This document shows positions 21,331 to 31,802 of a stretch of 60,000 nt of DNA, piece by piece. This DNA is from Cryptomeria japonica (taxonomy: Eukaryota; Streptophyta; Pinopsida; Cupressales; Cupressaceae), in assembly GCF_030272615.1 (NCBI RefSeq), contig NC_081415.1:191734270-191794269 (forward strand). The letters run 5' to 3'. The position numbers and the translations under genes were made by a program. The notes under the pieces are model-generated. The model was given only the letters and a program-made list of their open reading frames with translations. It searched no databases and had not been told where the DNA came from. Numbering within the stretch: position 1 is the first letter of the stretch; every line of letters begins with the position of its first letter.

Positions 21331-22818
21331 TGATAGTTTTGATACTTAATGTAAGTACAGATCCAATAGCTAACAAGATGAGAGGGGGGGGTGAATCATA
21401 CAAACTTAATCTTCCATACAAATAACAGATTCAACCTCGGTAACATATACTTCAGTAATATAACCAAAACTGCTAAAAATGCAAACTCAAAAGCATATAA
21501 ACATCATAACACTCATAACACCAGATTTAACGTGGAAACCCAAATAGGGAAAAACCACTGTGGGATTTCAGACCCACTAAGAAATATACTCTTCTAGAGT
21601 ATGCTTGGTTAAAAGCAAATCCTATTAAAGATTACAAACACATTGCTAGATGTGACCCGGTTAAGGGATTTCCCTCAGATCTGTTAGGATCTTCACCTTG
21701 TTAGAAGTGACCTTGTTAAAGGATTTCAAACACTCAATCAAAATGTCACCTTGCTAGAGGCTTTTACAAATAAGACTATTAAGTCCACTCGGTTAAGAGA
21801 TTTTTTGTCACTTCACAAAATAACAGTAATAAAAATCTATCTGCAACTTCACATCTAAAATGCTAAAGCAGATTCTTATTTGCTCAATACAATATAGAAT
21901 CTTGTCCATCTGTTGGGCTCTATACTCTGTTATTCAAATAGGTCTTCAAGCTTAAGTGCTCGGTAATCACTATGTAGCATCCCTGTGCATACACTTGCCC
22001 GCATACATTGTTTATCAACAGTTCCTTGTTTATAAACAATTTGTTGACCGCTTAATCTCCTTGATCATATTTCCCATGATCAATCATAGCCATCAGATCT
22101 TCAAAATTTGACCAGGTTCAATGTATCCTTTGATCTAAAAAATGTTTTACCCCACCTTGGAACTTGCATGCATTTCTTGGAACTTGTGCTAGGGTATTGC
22201 GGTTCAATCTGAGTTGTAGATCTTCCTGCTGATTTTCCTTTGCCATAGATTCTTTAACAATCTTCATGCGCGGCATACCAATCATTTAATCATGGCCAGC
22301 TCATCAGCTTCCTTCATTAAATAACACTTTTATTCATTCAATGCATTCTATTACTGCTCGGTTGCAACTCGGTAAATACTAAACTTCACTCGGTAGACAT
22401 TCTGCCTTCATTAACCAATAGCGATAACCTTAGGGTTTACCAACTAGGTTCCTTAAGGTTTACCGACTAGGTTCATTGCTCGGTAACATGGTATAGTATT
22501 AACCTTACAATCAATAACATATGTATGATATCAAAACAATCTAAATATCATGATCTCATCATTGTCTAACTCGGTAATAGTTGCCCATTGAATAACTTAT
22601 TCCTCCCCTTATTCATCATATTATTTCTATGTCTTTTACCGACATATTTATACTCATCAAATCATACTTCTTCAGATATGGCAACATCATACTAAATTAG
22701 AAAATCAGTTTCTTGACATCAATGACAAAATAATAATATTAAGACAGTAAAAGATCCTTGATCAGTTATATCCATAATCATCAACAACCTTCTCAATATC
22801 CTTATTGAAATGCCAACA
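21331..22818 (-). mobile_element. S1: solo LTR (1488 bp) inserted in G1
   Basis: On the plus strand it runs from tgatagtttt to aatgccaaca, and the TSD aggat is perfect (21326-21330, 22819-22823). No interior is present, so it is the product of LTR-LTR recombination. Reading on the minus strand it starts TGTTGGCATT. It contains a C-rich end (21378-21398), a cccac/gtggg hairpin (21560-21577) and a run of ctcggt hexamers (reverse complement of ACCGAG) at 21788, 21958, 22357, 22368, 22389, 22479 and 22570. This links it to the N2 group of elements. Confidence 0.9.
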
Positions 22819-23113
22819 AGGATCTCATTTTGAAAGCCTAGTCCTGTGTTATCTTTGGGCTTTAATCTGGCTGCAGCGATTCATGTCGGCCTTGCTTGCA
22901 AGGTCCCAAAGCACTCTGACCATCATAACCCATTCTTTGCATAATGAGAAGGCCTTTTCCATACTGATCTATCGGAAGCTTAGCTTGTGGAATGTCTATG
23001 GTGATTGGGTCTTTATAGATCCATTCTGCTAAGTCTTCATCTCTGGTTTCTTCTTCTTGACTCTTTCCAAGGATGAAAGGTTTCAAAGTGCATGTTGGCT
23101 TGACCAGTGGCAT
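22819..23113 (-). pseudogene. G1 G-patch-like segment between protease and RT
   Basis: The frame reads GKGLLIMQRMGYDGQSALG and then an N-QG-like KQGRHESL. This matches the glycine pattern of G-patch domains (aromatic-Gly, GLG-like, QG), which bind nucleic acid or helicases in cellular proteins. Some retroviral proteases carry a G-patch. The frame is the same as gag and protease, with stops at 23114 and about 22862. It is followed by S1. The identification rests on the pattern only. Confidence 0.55.
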
Positions 23114-24121
23114 TTAAAGTAATCGTTGAGGTTTACCATGAATTCGAGGAGAAGTGGGCATTTGTCCAACACAAAAGAGTTGGCTTAGATTGTACTCTCC
23201 AGGACCTTCCTCTGCTATTTTCATCTTGAGCTTCTCTTGCTTAGGTATAGTGGTGTTTGAACTGGAAAGAGAGGCTGGACTTACATATGATGTGGATGAG
23301 ATGGGTTCTTTGTTGTTGGGAATGGTGATCTCTAGTTGATGACTTATATTATGACAATATGCAAATGGGTTTGCATCTCCCAAGATTGTAATTTCCACAT
23401 CATTATGAGGGAATTTGATACACTAATGGTAAGTGGAAGGAATGGCTTGCATAGCATGTATCCAAGGTCTTCCTAACAACAAATTGTATGGTAGAGGAAG
23501 GTGCAGAACTTGACAAATGATGTGTTTCACCACAAGGCCCACTCGGATTGGTAGCACAACAGCTCCTTTAGATGAACGCTTTGCATCATCATAGGCTTTG
23601 ATTTTTATCTTCTTCTGGGGATCCACTGATTTAATTGCATATCCCAAAGTTGTGACTAATTGTAGTGTACAAATATTTAGGCCTGCTCCATTATCGATCA
23701 AGACTCGCTTGATCCTATGTTGGTTGATAAACCCTTCAATATGGAGTGAGGCGTTGTGAGGTTGCTGGAAGGATGTGCTGTCACTTTCAAAGAAAGTGAG
23801 ACAAGGTGATGTCCTTAGATTGCCAACCATAGCTTGGAACTAATTTGTGTTTAGGTTTGTAGGAACTGACACCTCTTGCAGAGCTTGATCCAAGATTGTT
23901 TTATGAGATGGAGATAGGCGCAATAGCTCTAAGATAGATATTAGTGCGGGCATTTTATCTAATTGATCCACAACGTTATACTGCTTTGGGATAGATGGGG
24001 TGCCTTGTGGAGCTTCTTTTATGGTGATCTTTCCGTGACATGTAACAACATTGCAGTTAGAACTAGGATTTTTGATGGTAATAGTTGTTATTTGTTCACT
24101 GGCATCATATAGGTGATTCAC
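23114..24121 (-). pseudogene. G1 aspartic protease
   Basis: The frame at 23423-23830 reads HIEGFINQHRIKRVLIDNGAGLNICTL, with DNGAG as the active-site loop (the usual form is D-T/S-G), and later LLLGRPWIHAM. This is the standard Tat/Ogre protease core. Upstream 23840-24121 is a spacer with VVTCHGKITIKE. Downstream 23114-23398 is an acidic tail. All share one frame with gag, interrupted by stops near 23114, 23420 and 23835. The protease would mature the polyprotein. Confidence 0.83.
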
Positions 24122-25750
24122 AGTGTAATTATATGTGTCTTACGTATAATCAATGGTATCTATGTTTCTCCCTGAAGTGGAAGGACCCCTTTGATCATGT
24201 GATGGAAGTGGATTTTTAAACATGAGATGATCATTGTTTGTTATCTTTGGGTCATGTCCTTCGATTTCGATTTCACCTCGGTCAATAAGATCCTGAATAA
24301 GATCTTTCAATCTGTGACAATTGCTTGTCTTATGCCCTTTTCTTTGATGGAAATTGCAATGTTCAATATCTCTCCACCATGAAGGTTTAACTTGAGGTTC
24401 GTAGTTTGATGTTTTGGGTAAGGTCACCAAATTTTGAGAAACCAATTGACGTAACATTGTTTCAATGGGTTCCTCTAAGGGGGTGTATGTTCGTTTTGGT
24501 TTAAAATTTTGCTAGCGTTGTCTGGGTTCCTCTTGAGATATGTTGTGTCCTTGATTTGGAGGAGCAACTATGTTATTCTTGGGTGGGGGGTTTTGTCTTG
24601 CAAATCAGACCATAGGTTGTGCACTTTTGATAGTTCTTGCATCCACAACCCCGTCATTGATGATGTTTTTGTTTTTGTTCCAAAAGTTAGGCTTGTCACT
24701 ATTGAAGCGTGGGCGAGGGCCATCCTTTGGCTTAGTATATATCTTGATAAGCCCTTTTTTTATGAGAGCTCACTCACATTTTAAACCTTTGGTGATCATG
24801 TCATTGAAAGAGTCTGTGTCTTTTACGTCTAGGTGAAATTCCATTTCTTCATTTAAGTTGGAAATAAATGTTTCCACTAGTTCTTGTTGAGGTAATTGAA
24901 GGGAACATTTGCTAGACATTTGACACCATTGTTGCAGAAAAACTGAAAATAGCTCTCCTAGTTTTTGTTTAGTGTTACATAGATCCACCATGGTGATATC
25001 ACATTCAATGTTGTGTAAGTAATGTGCCAAGAACTTCTGGACAAGTTCTTCAAATATCCTAATACCGCCAAGTAATCAGGAAAACCATGATGTGGTTGTT
25101 CCTCCCAAGCTTTGGGGAAAAAGTCGCATTAGGTATGTATCCTCGTATGCCACTTTGAGGCAAGTTGAATAGAATTCTCTAACATAATCATGAGGATCTC
25201 TTTTTCCTCTATACTTTTTGAACTTGGGTGTTTCAAACCCTCATGGAAAAGGTGGCATATGTAGATTCCTATCAAAGGGATAGGTACAAATATCATTAAG
25301 TGAAAACTAGTTAGTTTTCACACCACTGTGAAGTTGTTGAGCAAGATTTTCAACTTGTTGCTGCAACATGTCTATTTCATTTGGAGGAGGTAGAGGTGGG
25401 GGATTACCTTGATGAAGGTTATATCTGATGTGATCTCAACCTCTTTCATCCTCATTATGACTTTGGCGCTCTGATGTTTGTCTTAGTTGTGCAACATCAA
25501 AGTCAGAGGGTAGTTTAGCCCCCTCTTGAGAAAGTCTTTAAAAGTGAGCATCAGCATTGCTCCTGAGTATTTCATCAAAAAGTCTATTAAAGAGAGGGTT
25601 GTTTTGTGCCCTTTCTATTGCCGTAGGAGTAGGAGTACTTGGATTTTTATCATTTGTGTTTCCTCCAAGGGCTTCTTGGAATTCATTGATATTTCCCTCC
25701 TCTTCCTCTTCAATTTCTTGTTGTCTAGACCTTGATCTGGTATGAGCCAT
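24122..25750 (-). pseudogene. G1 gag
   Basis: The start is the ATG at 25748-25750 (MAHTRSRSRQQE), which begins the acidic N-terminus; an in-frame ATG lies further upstream. The capsid-like part has FEELVQKFLAHYLHNI and KQKLGELFSVFLQQW (about 24880-25060). The nucleocapsid part has HCNFHQRKGHKTSNCHRLKDLI (24300-24370, shown in part), a CxxH..H..C knuckle of Tat type. Stops occur near 25445, 25310, 25070, 24780 and 24515. All pieces share one frame, so gag decayed mainly by point mutation. Confidence 0.82.
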
Positions 25751-27839
25751 TTTGTTTACAAGTTTTTGCTTAAGTTGGGTGAAAATGATGATGAGTTGTT
25801 GATGAAATGAGAGATTTATGTTTGGTGGGGTGTTTTGCATATGAATCTCTAGCACTAAAGGTAGATGGTACCAAAGTTCTTTCTTGAATTGCTTGTTGTG
25901 TTTGATTGACAAAGTTTGATGTGACAAGATTTAGAGAAATCTGAGATGTGTTATAGACTCAACTACCTAGTAACGAGAAGATGCACTCATAGACTAGTTT
26001 TAACCCTGCATAGAAATGCCTCTTAGGATGAGTTTATCCTAGATGTAGAGACACTCTAAAAGTGATGTGTTTGTGCTTGATTCAAGCAACATCAAAACAG
26101 AACTTAGGACAAAAACCTCTTGATGTTTTGAGAGTTGGAATGGATTGATGATGTGTGAATATGATAATGGATGAGATGTTAACATCAATAGAAACTTTGT
26201 GTTACAAAAGGAACAAACTCTTCCTCTTCTTGTTCAGGGGTTGGTGGTTCTACCCTAGCTGAGTTATATGTGATAAAAATATCTGGAAAGAAGGCAGGAT
26301 AGATCTTGCCTCCCTTATTTTGATGATAACTCAAAGCTCGATATTGAGTAAAAGCTCTGTCGTTTAATGACTCTTGATTAAACTCGTTTGATTTCTCTTG
26401 AAGATATAGACGCATGTGACGTAAGAAGGTTCTATGAGAGACAAAGATTTGTCTATTAAGATAGAATAATTTCCTCCTTTTGATAAAATCCTTTGAGCTT
26501 AATGGTCTTTTCTTCAAGTTCATGTGTTGATGAAGATTCTTCTTTCTCGAGATGTGAAGAATGATCATATAGTTTGACACTTTTGTTGTTTGCTCTTTGT
26601 TTTTGATCTTTTGTTTTTGAAAATGTTTTTGTTTGGATGAATACTTGTTTTGGAATTTGATTTATGATGTTTCTTTGACAAGAAAACAAAGAAAGCACAC
26701 AAACACAAGAATGTTGCCTCAAAAGGCACAAGTAAGTATGGGTCTAGATCAACCCAATCTTTTGAACTTTTTATGACCCTTTCCTTCAAATGTATTTTAG
26801 GTGTTTTCCAAAGCCTGAAGTCGGCCCAATTTGCACTGGTCTTGACTCAAAAATGAAAACACTTCAAACACTCTTTATCCCTAAGGTCAAATGGCCAATT
26901 GCGATAATTTCAGCCCACATCTTGATATTTCTTCAACTTTGGTACTACATACCTTATTAATCCCGTCGTGGCAAGTAAGGATGTGATATACGAAGTCTTG
27001 CATGAGCATAACAAATAGATGATCCCTATGATGGGGGAGTCACCACTTTTATTGGGCTACGAGTAACCTTTCAAAAAGCTATGTTTCTAATCAAGGAAAT
27101 ATGTATGCTGAGTATCTTGGGAGCAAAACCTCCTATGCTCTTGCACTGAATTTATCACAAATATCTTCAATCGATAGAATGGGTGGGCTACTACTTAAAG
27201 GTGTTTAGTAATTTTTGATGTTTTTGGACATAAGTTCATTCTGTAGTGACTCACTTAAGAGCATTGTAACTTGTGGTGGGGCCCATTTGTCCTTTCAGCA
27301 AGTTACACTGTAGGAACAGCTATACCCAAGGCTACAGCTTTCGCTCACACCTGATTTCTATAGCGGCTTGAAGGATTTACCGCACGAGTTCATTCCCAAG
27401 ACTGATGTGTCTCTTGGCAGGCCTCTCTTGAAAAGATAAAATTTTGAGTGTTACTAACACTTTTCTCTTGCACCTAGGACCACGAAAGCCAAGGGAGAGG
27501 ATAGTGTGTGTTAGAAGTAGGACCACTCGACAAACTCTTTTTCACAAGTGTGTCAAACACAAAATACACTTGTTCTTTTTAACTTGTCATTGCAATGATG
27601 TTCTATCTATTTGAAGATGTTGCTCCAACAACCATGATTGTTCTTTTTAACTTCAAAGGCAATATGTTTGAGTGAACTAGGAATTTGAAATCCTGGTCAA
27701 GTGAAATTGAAACACATATGCATGAAGTAAATCATTTTGCAAAATGAGACAAGTTGATTGTTGTTTTTACTTGGACAAAAATTGAAGTGTTGATTGTGAA
27801 TTTCCTTAAGTTTGATGCAAGAAATGAGATTTGTCTTGT

Positions 27840-28040
27840 CTTGTTTTAAGCACCAAATATAAGTGAATCCTAACTTGCAATGAAAGCAAATTTGTTTGTG
27901 AGTTTTAGAGCACCAAAAATGAAGTGTTTATGCGGTTGATTTTTTTTAAGCACCAAATGAAAATTTTCAAGTTTTCCTATCTAGCATGAAAAACAAAATT
28001 CGTTTGTAATTTTTAAAGCACCAAATGAAAATTTTGATCT
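27840..28040. repeat. Degenerate agcaccaaatgaaaatttt repeats in G1 leader
   Basis: At least four copies of agcaccaaa(t) occur, near 27850, 27908, 27950 and 28018. Three of them are followed by gaaaatttt or a close variant. Spacing is about 45-65 bp. Confidence 0.6.
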
Positions 28041-28179
28041 TAAGCAACAAAAGGGTTAGTTTAAAACCTGTACACGAAATGAAAAGTTAGTAAAATCCGA
28101 ATATATGGTGAGCTTCTGCAAGCCTTAAAAAAATAATTTTATCGGTTACAAGGCCTTTTTTACAACATTCTATTACAAT

Positions 28180-28440
28180 AGCGCTACTCTATGTGAAAAT
28201 GGAAGCGCTACTTAACACAAACGCGTGAAAGTATAGACAAAAGCACTAAAGCAAGATATTAATGCAGAAGGACAAACGCGCTAAAACAGAAACAAAAGCA
28301 CTAATAAAAAGAAAAAAGTGCTAGACTATGGACAGAAGTGCTAAACTTTGGACAATAGCGCTATTGTAGAAAAAAAAGTGCTAGAATACTAAATGACAAT
28401 AGCGCAAAAGCATGAACAAAAGCATCGAAGCGCGACCTGT
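28180..28440. repeat. Cluster of agcgct/agtgct/agcact hexamers in G1 leader
   Basis: About a dozen palindromic or near-palindromic hexamers of the form agYgcT/agcRct recur every 15-30 bp, separated by A-rich sequence. Examples are tagcgctact (28180), agcgctactt (28204), aaagcacta, acgcgctaaa, aagtgctaga and tagcgctatt. AGCGCT is self-complementary. Confidence 0.6.
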
Positions 28441-28497
28441 GTGTCAAGCTAAAAAGTCAAAAAGTAAGTTGTCAAAAAAAAAAAAAATTGTTGTTGG

Positions 28498-28517
28498 GAT
28501 TCACGTCGGGTTCACCA
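28498..28517 (-). promoter_or_regulatory. G1 primer-binding site
   Basis: On the minus strand the sequence tggtgaacccgacgtgaatc lies two bases inside the LTR end. The leading TGG and the position are right for a tRNA primer site. I could not assign the tRNA with certainty. It differs from the initiator-Met type used by N1, N2, N3, C1 and G2. Confidence 0.75.
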
Positions 28518-28519
28518 AA

Positions 28520-28760
28520 TGATGCTCTGCAAAATGAACAATGTTAGACTAAAACCTTTGGTCGTATAAAACACAAAAACACAAGAAACAAAGATAGATG
28601 TTAGTGTCAATCAACCAAAAACTAGTTTAAGCAGGCATATCAAAAGAGACACTAAAAATATGACGAAATATTTAACTATGGAAGCAAATACAACAAGGCA
28701 TCTCCAAATGCCTTCTAACATGCTCTTAACTCCTTTTCCCTTGTTTCTCTCCTCTCCAAG
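28520..28760 (-). repeat. G1 5' LTR, inner part (split by N3)
   Basis: Plus-strand start tgatgctctgc is the LTR end next to the primer site. It continues at 36192 after N3, whose TSD ccaag (28756-28760, 36192-36196) lies exactly here. Together the two parts make an LTR of about 1.6 kb. Confidence 0.82.
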
Positions 28761-29909
28761 TGATGAATACTAAGAGGGGGGGTGAATTCGTATACCAATA
28801 ATTATTGAACTTAAACACTTAGACAGTTTAGCAGTAAACCGGTATAACAATTTTACTAACAAACTGGTTAACACAAATGCAAACCAAACAGCAAATAAGG
28901 CATTCACCCACAGAAGCACAATCACCATAACACAAGAGATTTTTACGTGGAAACCCAAATGAGAAAAACCACAGTGAGATGAAACTCACAAGTAACTATC
29001 TGCAGAATAGTAACCAGACCAGTTAAGGTCATACAATGTTCTTTACTAGAACAGATCCTGTTAGGAATCTCAATCTCTGTTAGGAGATAAGTCTGATTAA
29101 AGACTACCTTGTGAGAGGATTCCAGATCCATAGATGTGAACCACCTTGTTAGAGGATTTACAAAGTCTTTTATGGGCCTACCCGGTTAAGGGTTTCAAAC
29201 TTGTCGAAGATGTGAGTAATCAACAAGTGAATGATCTAGCAAATAGCATAGTTTGCTTGGTTAGATCCATGATAGCTCATTGCTAATGCATTTTAGCATT
29301 TCTTCAGTCTTCAGTAAATCCACACTCTATTACAGCACACAGACTTGATCTTTTCTTCTAAGATCGCACATACAAAAACTCATCAAACCACCAAAAACCC
29401 TAACAGCTACTACTCCCTATAAAACCCTAAACATGATGTCCTTAAAAAGGAATCTGATTTCATGTCGATCTAATAGGATTATATTGCAAGTTCCTAGGTT
29501 CATTGCATTAGACACATTTGATAATACGGCACAAATCACCATTAAAGTGTCGATGGATGGTAACTCATCACAAAAATACCGGTTGGTAACTCATCACAAA
29601 GTATTACCGGTTGGCAACTCATCACAGAGTAATACCGGTTCAAACATTAAACCGATTACCGGTTGTCCAAAAATGAAGACTGGGAAAATGATAACTGTCG
29701 CTTCAGTTTCTTTGCTCCGCTTGAGATCCTTGAACTGCTTGAGGTCTTCATACCACTTGAGACTGGTAAACTCTTTCTGCAAAACACCAATAACCTAAAG
29801 ACTATAATACATAATACCGGTTGAGCATAACTCATACATAGAAAGTGATCTCAAAGAAAGTGTGTGTCCATCAATGACAATCACAACATAAACATCAAAA
29901 ATGCCAACA
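28761..29909 (-). repeat. N3 3' LTR (1149 bp)
   Basis: On the plus strand it runs from tgatgaatac to aaatgccaaca. It contains the gtgag/ctcac hairpin at 28974-28989, the acgtggaaaccc block at about 28945 and dyads at 29030-29200. A three-unit tandem of about 27 bp (ggtaactcatcacaaa...accggtt) lies at 29559-29640, with ACCGGT at 29578, 29605, 29634 and 29660. Confidence 0.92.
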
Positions 29910-30223
29910 ATCTCCCCCTTTGGCATTGATGGCAACACTTAAGAAAAATTTGACATCTTAAGTGTTTAACAAAAATATACCATAATCAAAATTACTCCCC
30001 CTAAGCATATACACTACCCCTTTTGCAAAAAATACAATGTATATTGCTCCCTTACAGAGATAAACATGAAAGTATACATAACATGCATCAAAAATTTTAA
30101 ATACAGAATACTACTCCCCCTTTGCCAACAATGACAAAGTGCAGTTGAATCACCCATGTTTCCATTATCATTAAAATCATAAGAGTTTAGGACAATAAAG
30201 AGTGAAACTTGTCAAAAAGTGAT
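29910..30223 (-). promoter_or_regulatory. N3 polypurine tracts and 3' noncoding region
   Basis: Next to the LTR the plus strand reads atctccccctttggcat (29910-29926), which is the PPT on the minus strand. Further C-rich tracts of the same kind lie near 29995 (actccccctaag), 30018, 30045 and 30112 (ctactccccctttgcc). These repeat the multiple-PPT pattern of N1 and N2. Confidence 0.78.
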
Positions 30224-31802
30224 TTAAAGTCCTGCATAAATGTCTTTGTGGATAAAGACCATGACTCAAGCAATGAGGTAGCAACCTCACTTTCCATTTG
30301 CATCTGGGATACCTGTTCCTCCATGGCGTCCAAGGTACTCATCTCTTGAGTGACCGTTAAGGCATCCAGATTGAGATAGCATTTCTGAAGTATTTACAGT
30401 TTGGGTAGTAGCACTATTTGAAGTTCCTACAAATCTTGTGTCTGGTTGCTGATCTCTAACTCTATTCTAGCATACTGGAGTTGAAACTGGTGAACGGTTT
30501 GCCCATAAGCGATGAAGGAATCATAGGGCGTCTTGAAGGTGCTTATGTATGTCTCCAAATCAATTTATAGTTTGTCTTTCTAAGCAAGCACATCATCACA
30601 GAATAGATGAGGTTGGCATATCTTACTGAGCAGCAGATTCCCCTCATCCAGAGCATCTCTTATGTCCTTCTGTGCCTTCTAAAGTTCATACTGGAGCTCA
30701 TTCAACTTCTTCACCATGGCAGTGTTCAGAGCCTTTTGATGCTTCTTTTGAGCATTGGCTTCAGCAACATCTTCCAAAAATTGCACTTGGTCCTCTACAA
30801 CTGTGCATAGGAGCTTCAATTGAGCTAGAGAGGAATCGGTACTTGGGAGATTGGTACCGGGAATCAAACTGGTGATATTTTCACCACAGTTTGAATCACG
30901 TCTTCTTCCTTTTTCCTTCTTAGTGCTTCCAGTCGCTCTTGACCAAGCTTAATACTTTGCAGTAGTTCCATTTCATTTGCAAACTGGAGGTCAATGGGAC
31001 TGGTGATGTTAGCTGGTTTGGCTTTACCATCGGTTGCCTTTGGGGTCTCTACATGTACACTCTTTGTCGCTTCCTCCTTTTCCTTGGCTTTTTGCTTATC
31101 TTCTTCTTCCTTCTTCTACTCCTCGGCTTCTTTCTTTCTTTTCTCTTCTTCCTTCTTCCTTTCTTCTTCTTTCTGCTTCTCTTCTTCTTTCCTCTCCTCT
31201 TCCTTCTTCTTCTTCTCCTCTTCCTGTTTCTTCTCCTCTTCCTTCTTCTTCTTCTCCTCTTCCTGTTTCTTCTCTTCTTCCTTCTTCTTCTCTTCCTCTT
31301 TTCTCTTTTCCTTGTCCTGTTTCTCATGTCCTACCATTTCTATTGGTGTATCCAGAGTAACATCTTCACCATCCAAAGCATCAACATCAATAGGGTCAAT
31401 TTTCTCAGTGACTTGTTCTCCTTCACTGTTATACACCTCATCCAATTTTGCTATTTTCGGTTCTTGTTCAGCCTTTTTGTTGGCTTTGGACACTTGGTGC
31501 AATCTCAGAGAAGCTTGGGCATGAGAGTGGGTATCTTTTACCACCTCAGGGACTTTCCCTTCTAGCAACAGGAGTCTCCTTCTTCACATAAAGAAGAGGC
31601 CTTTATATTTTTCCATAACTTCATAAAGTACAGAATTAGACACATCAGGAAAATGTTGATCAAATATTTCCTCTCTTATCTCCTATTCCTTTTCAATGGC
31701 AATGTGCCATTTGTTGTCTAAAAAATTACATAAAGAATCCAGTGTCATAGATTTAATTTCTGATGGCGACTGGTCATTAATACATAAATATTGAACATCT
31801 TC
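30224..31802 (-). pseudogene. N3 ORF3: Lys/Glu-rich and coiled-coil protein (broken)
   Basis: It lies in the same frame as ORF2, after a TAG at 31803-31805. In order it reads QYLCINDQSPSEIKSMT, HFPDVSNSVLYEVMEKYKG, LLLLEGKVPEVVKDTHSHA, an acidic part (DPIDVDALDGEDV), a Lys/Glu/Gln run (31116-31320) and VHVETPKATD. A leucine-rich coiled coil then ends at a TAA at 30224-30226. TAG and TGA codons near 31684 and 31588 and a frame change near 30870 break it. It is better preserved than N1 ORF3, and the open stretch 31116-31568 shows the acidic-to-charged transition well. Confidence 0.75.

Larger units (their letters stand above)
25751..28497 (-). other. G1 5' leader (about 2.7 kb, noncoding)
   Basis: This long stretch lies between the primer-binding site and gag. 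No convincing gene is present in it. It contains two repeat regions listed separately (27840-28040 and 28180-28440). Long leaders are usual in Tat/Ogre elements and may carry dimerisation or packaging signals. Confidence 0.6.

Noticed and set aside
31034-31565. Ser/Phe/Leu-rich plus-strand frames in N3
   Set aside because: They have the same cause, being antisense to the ORF3 Lys/Glu run.
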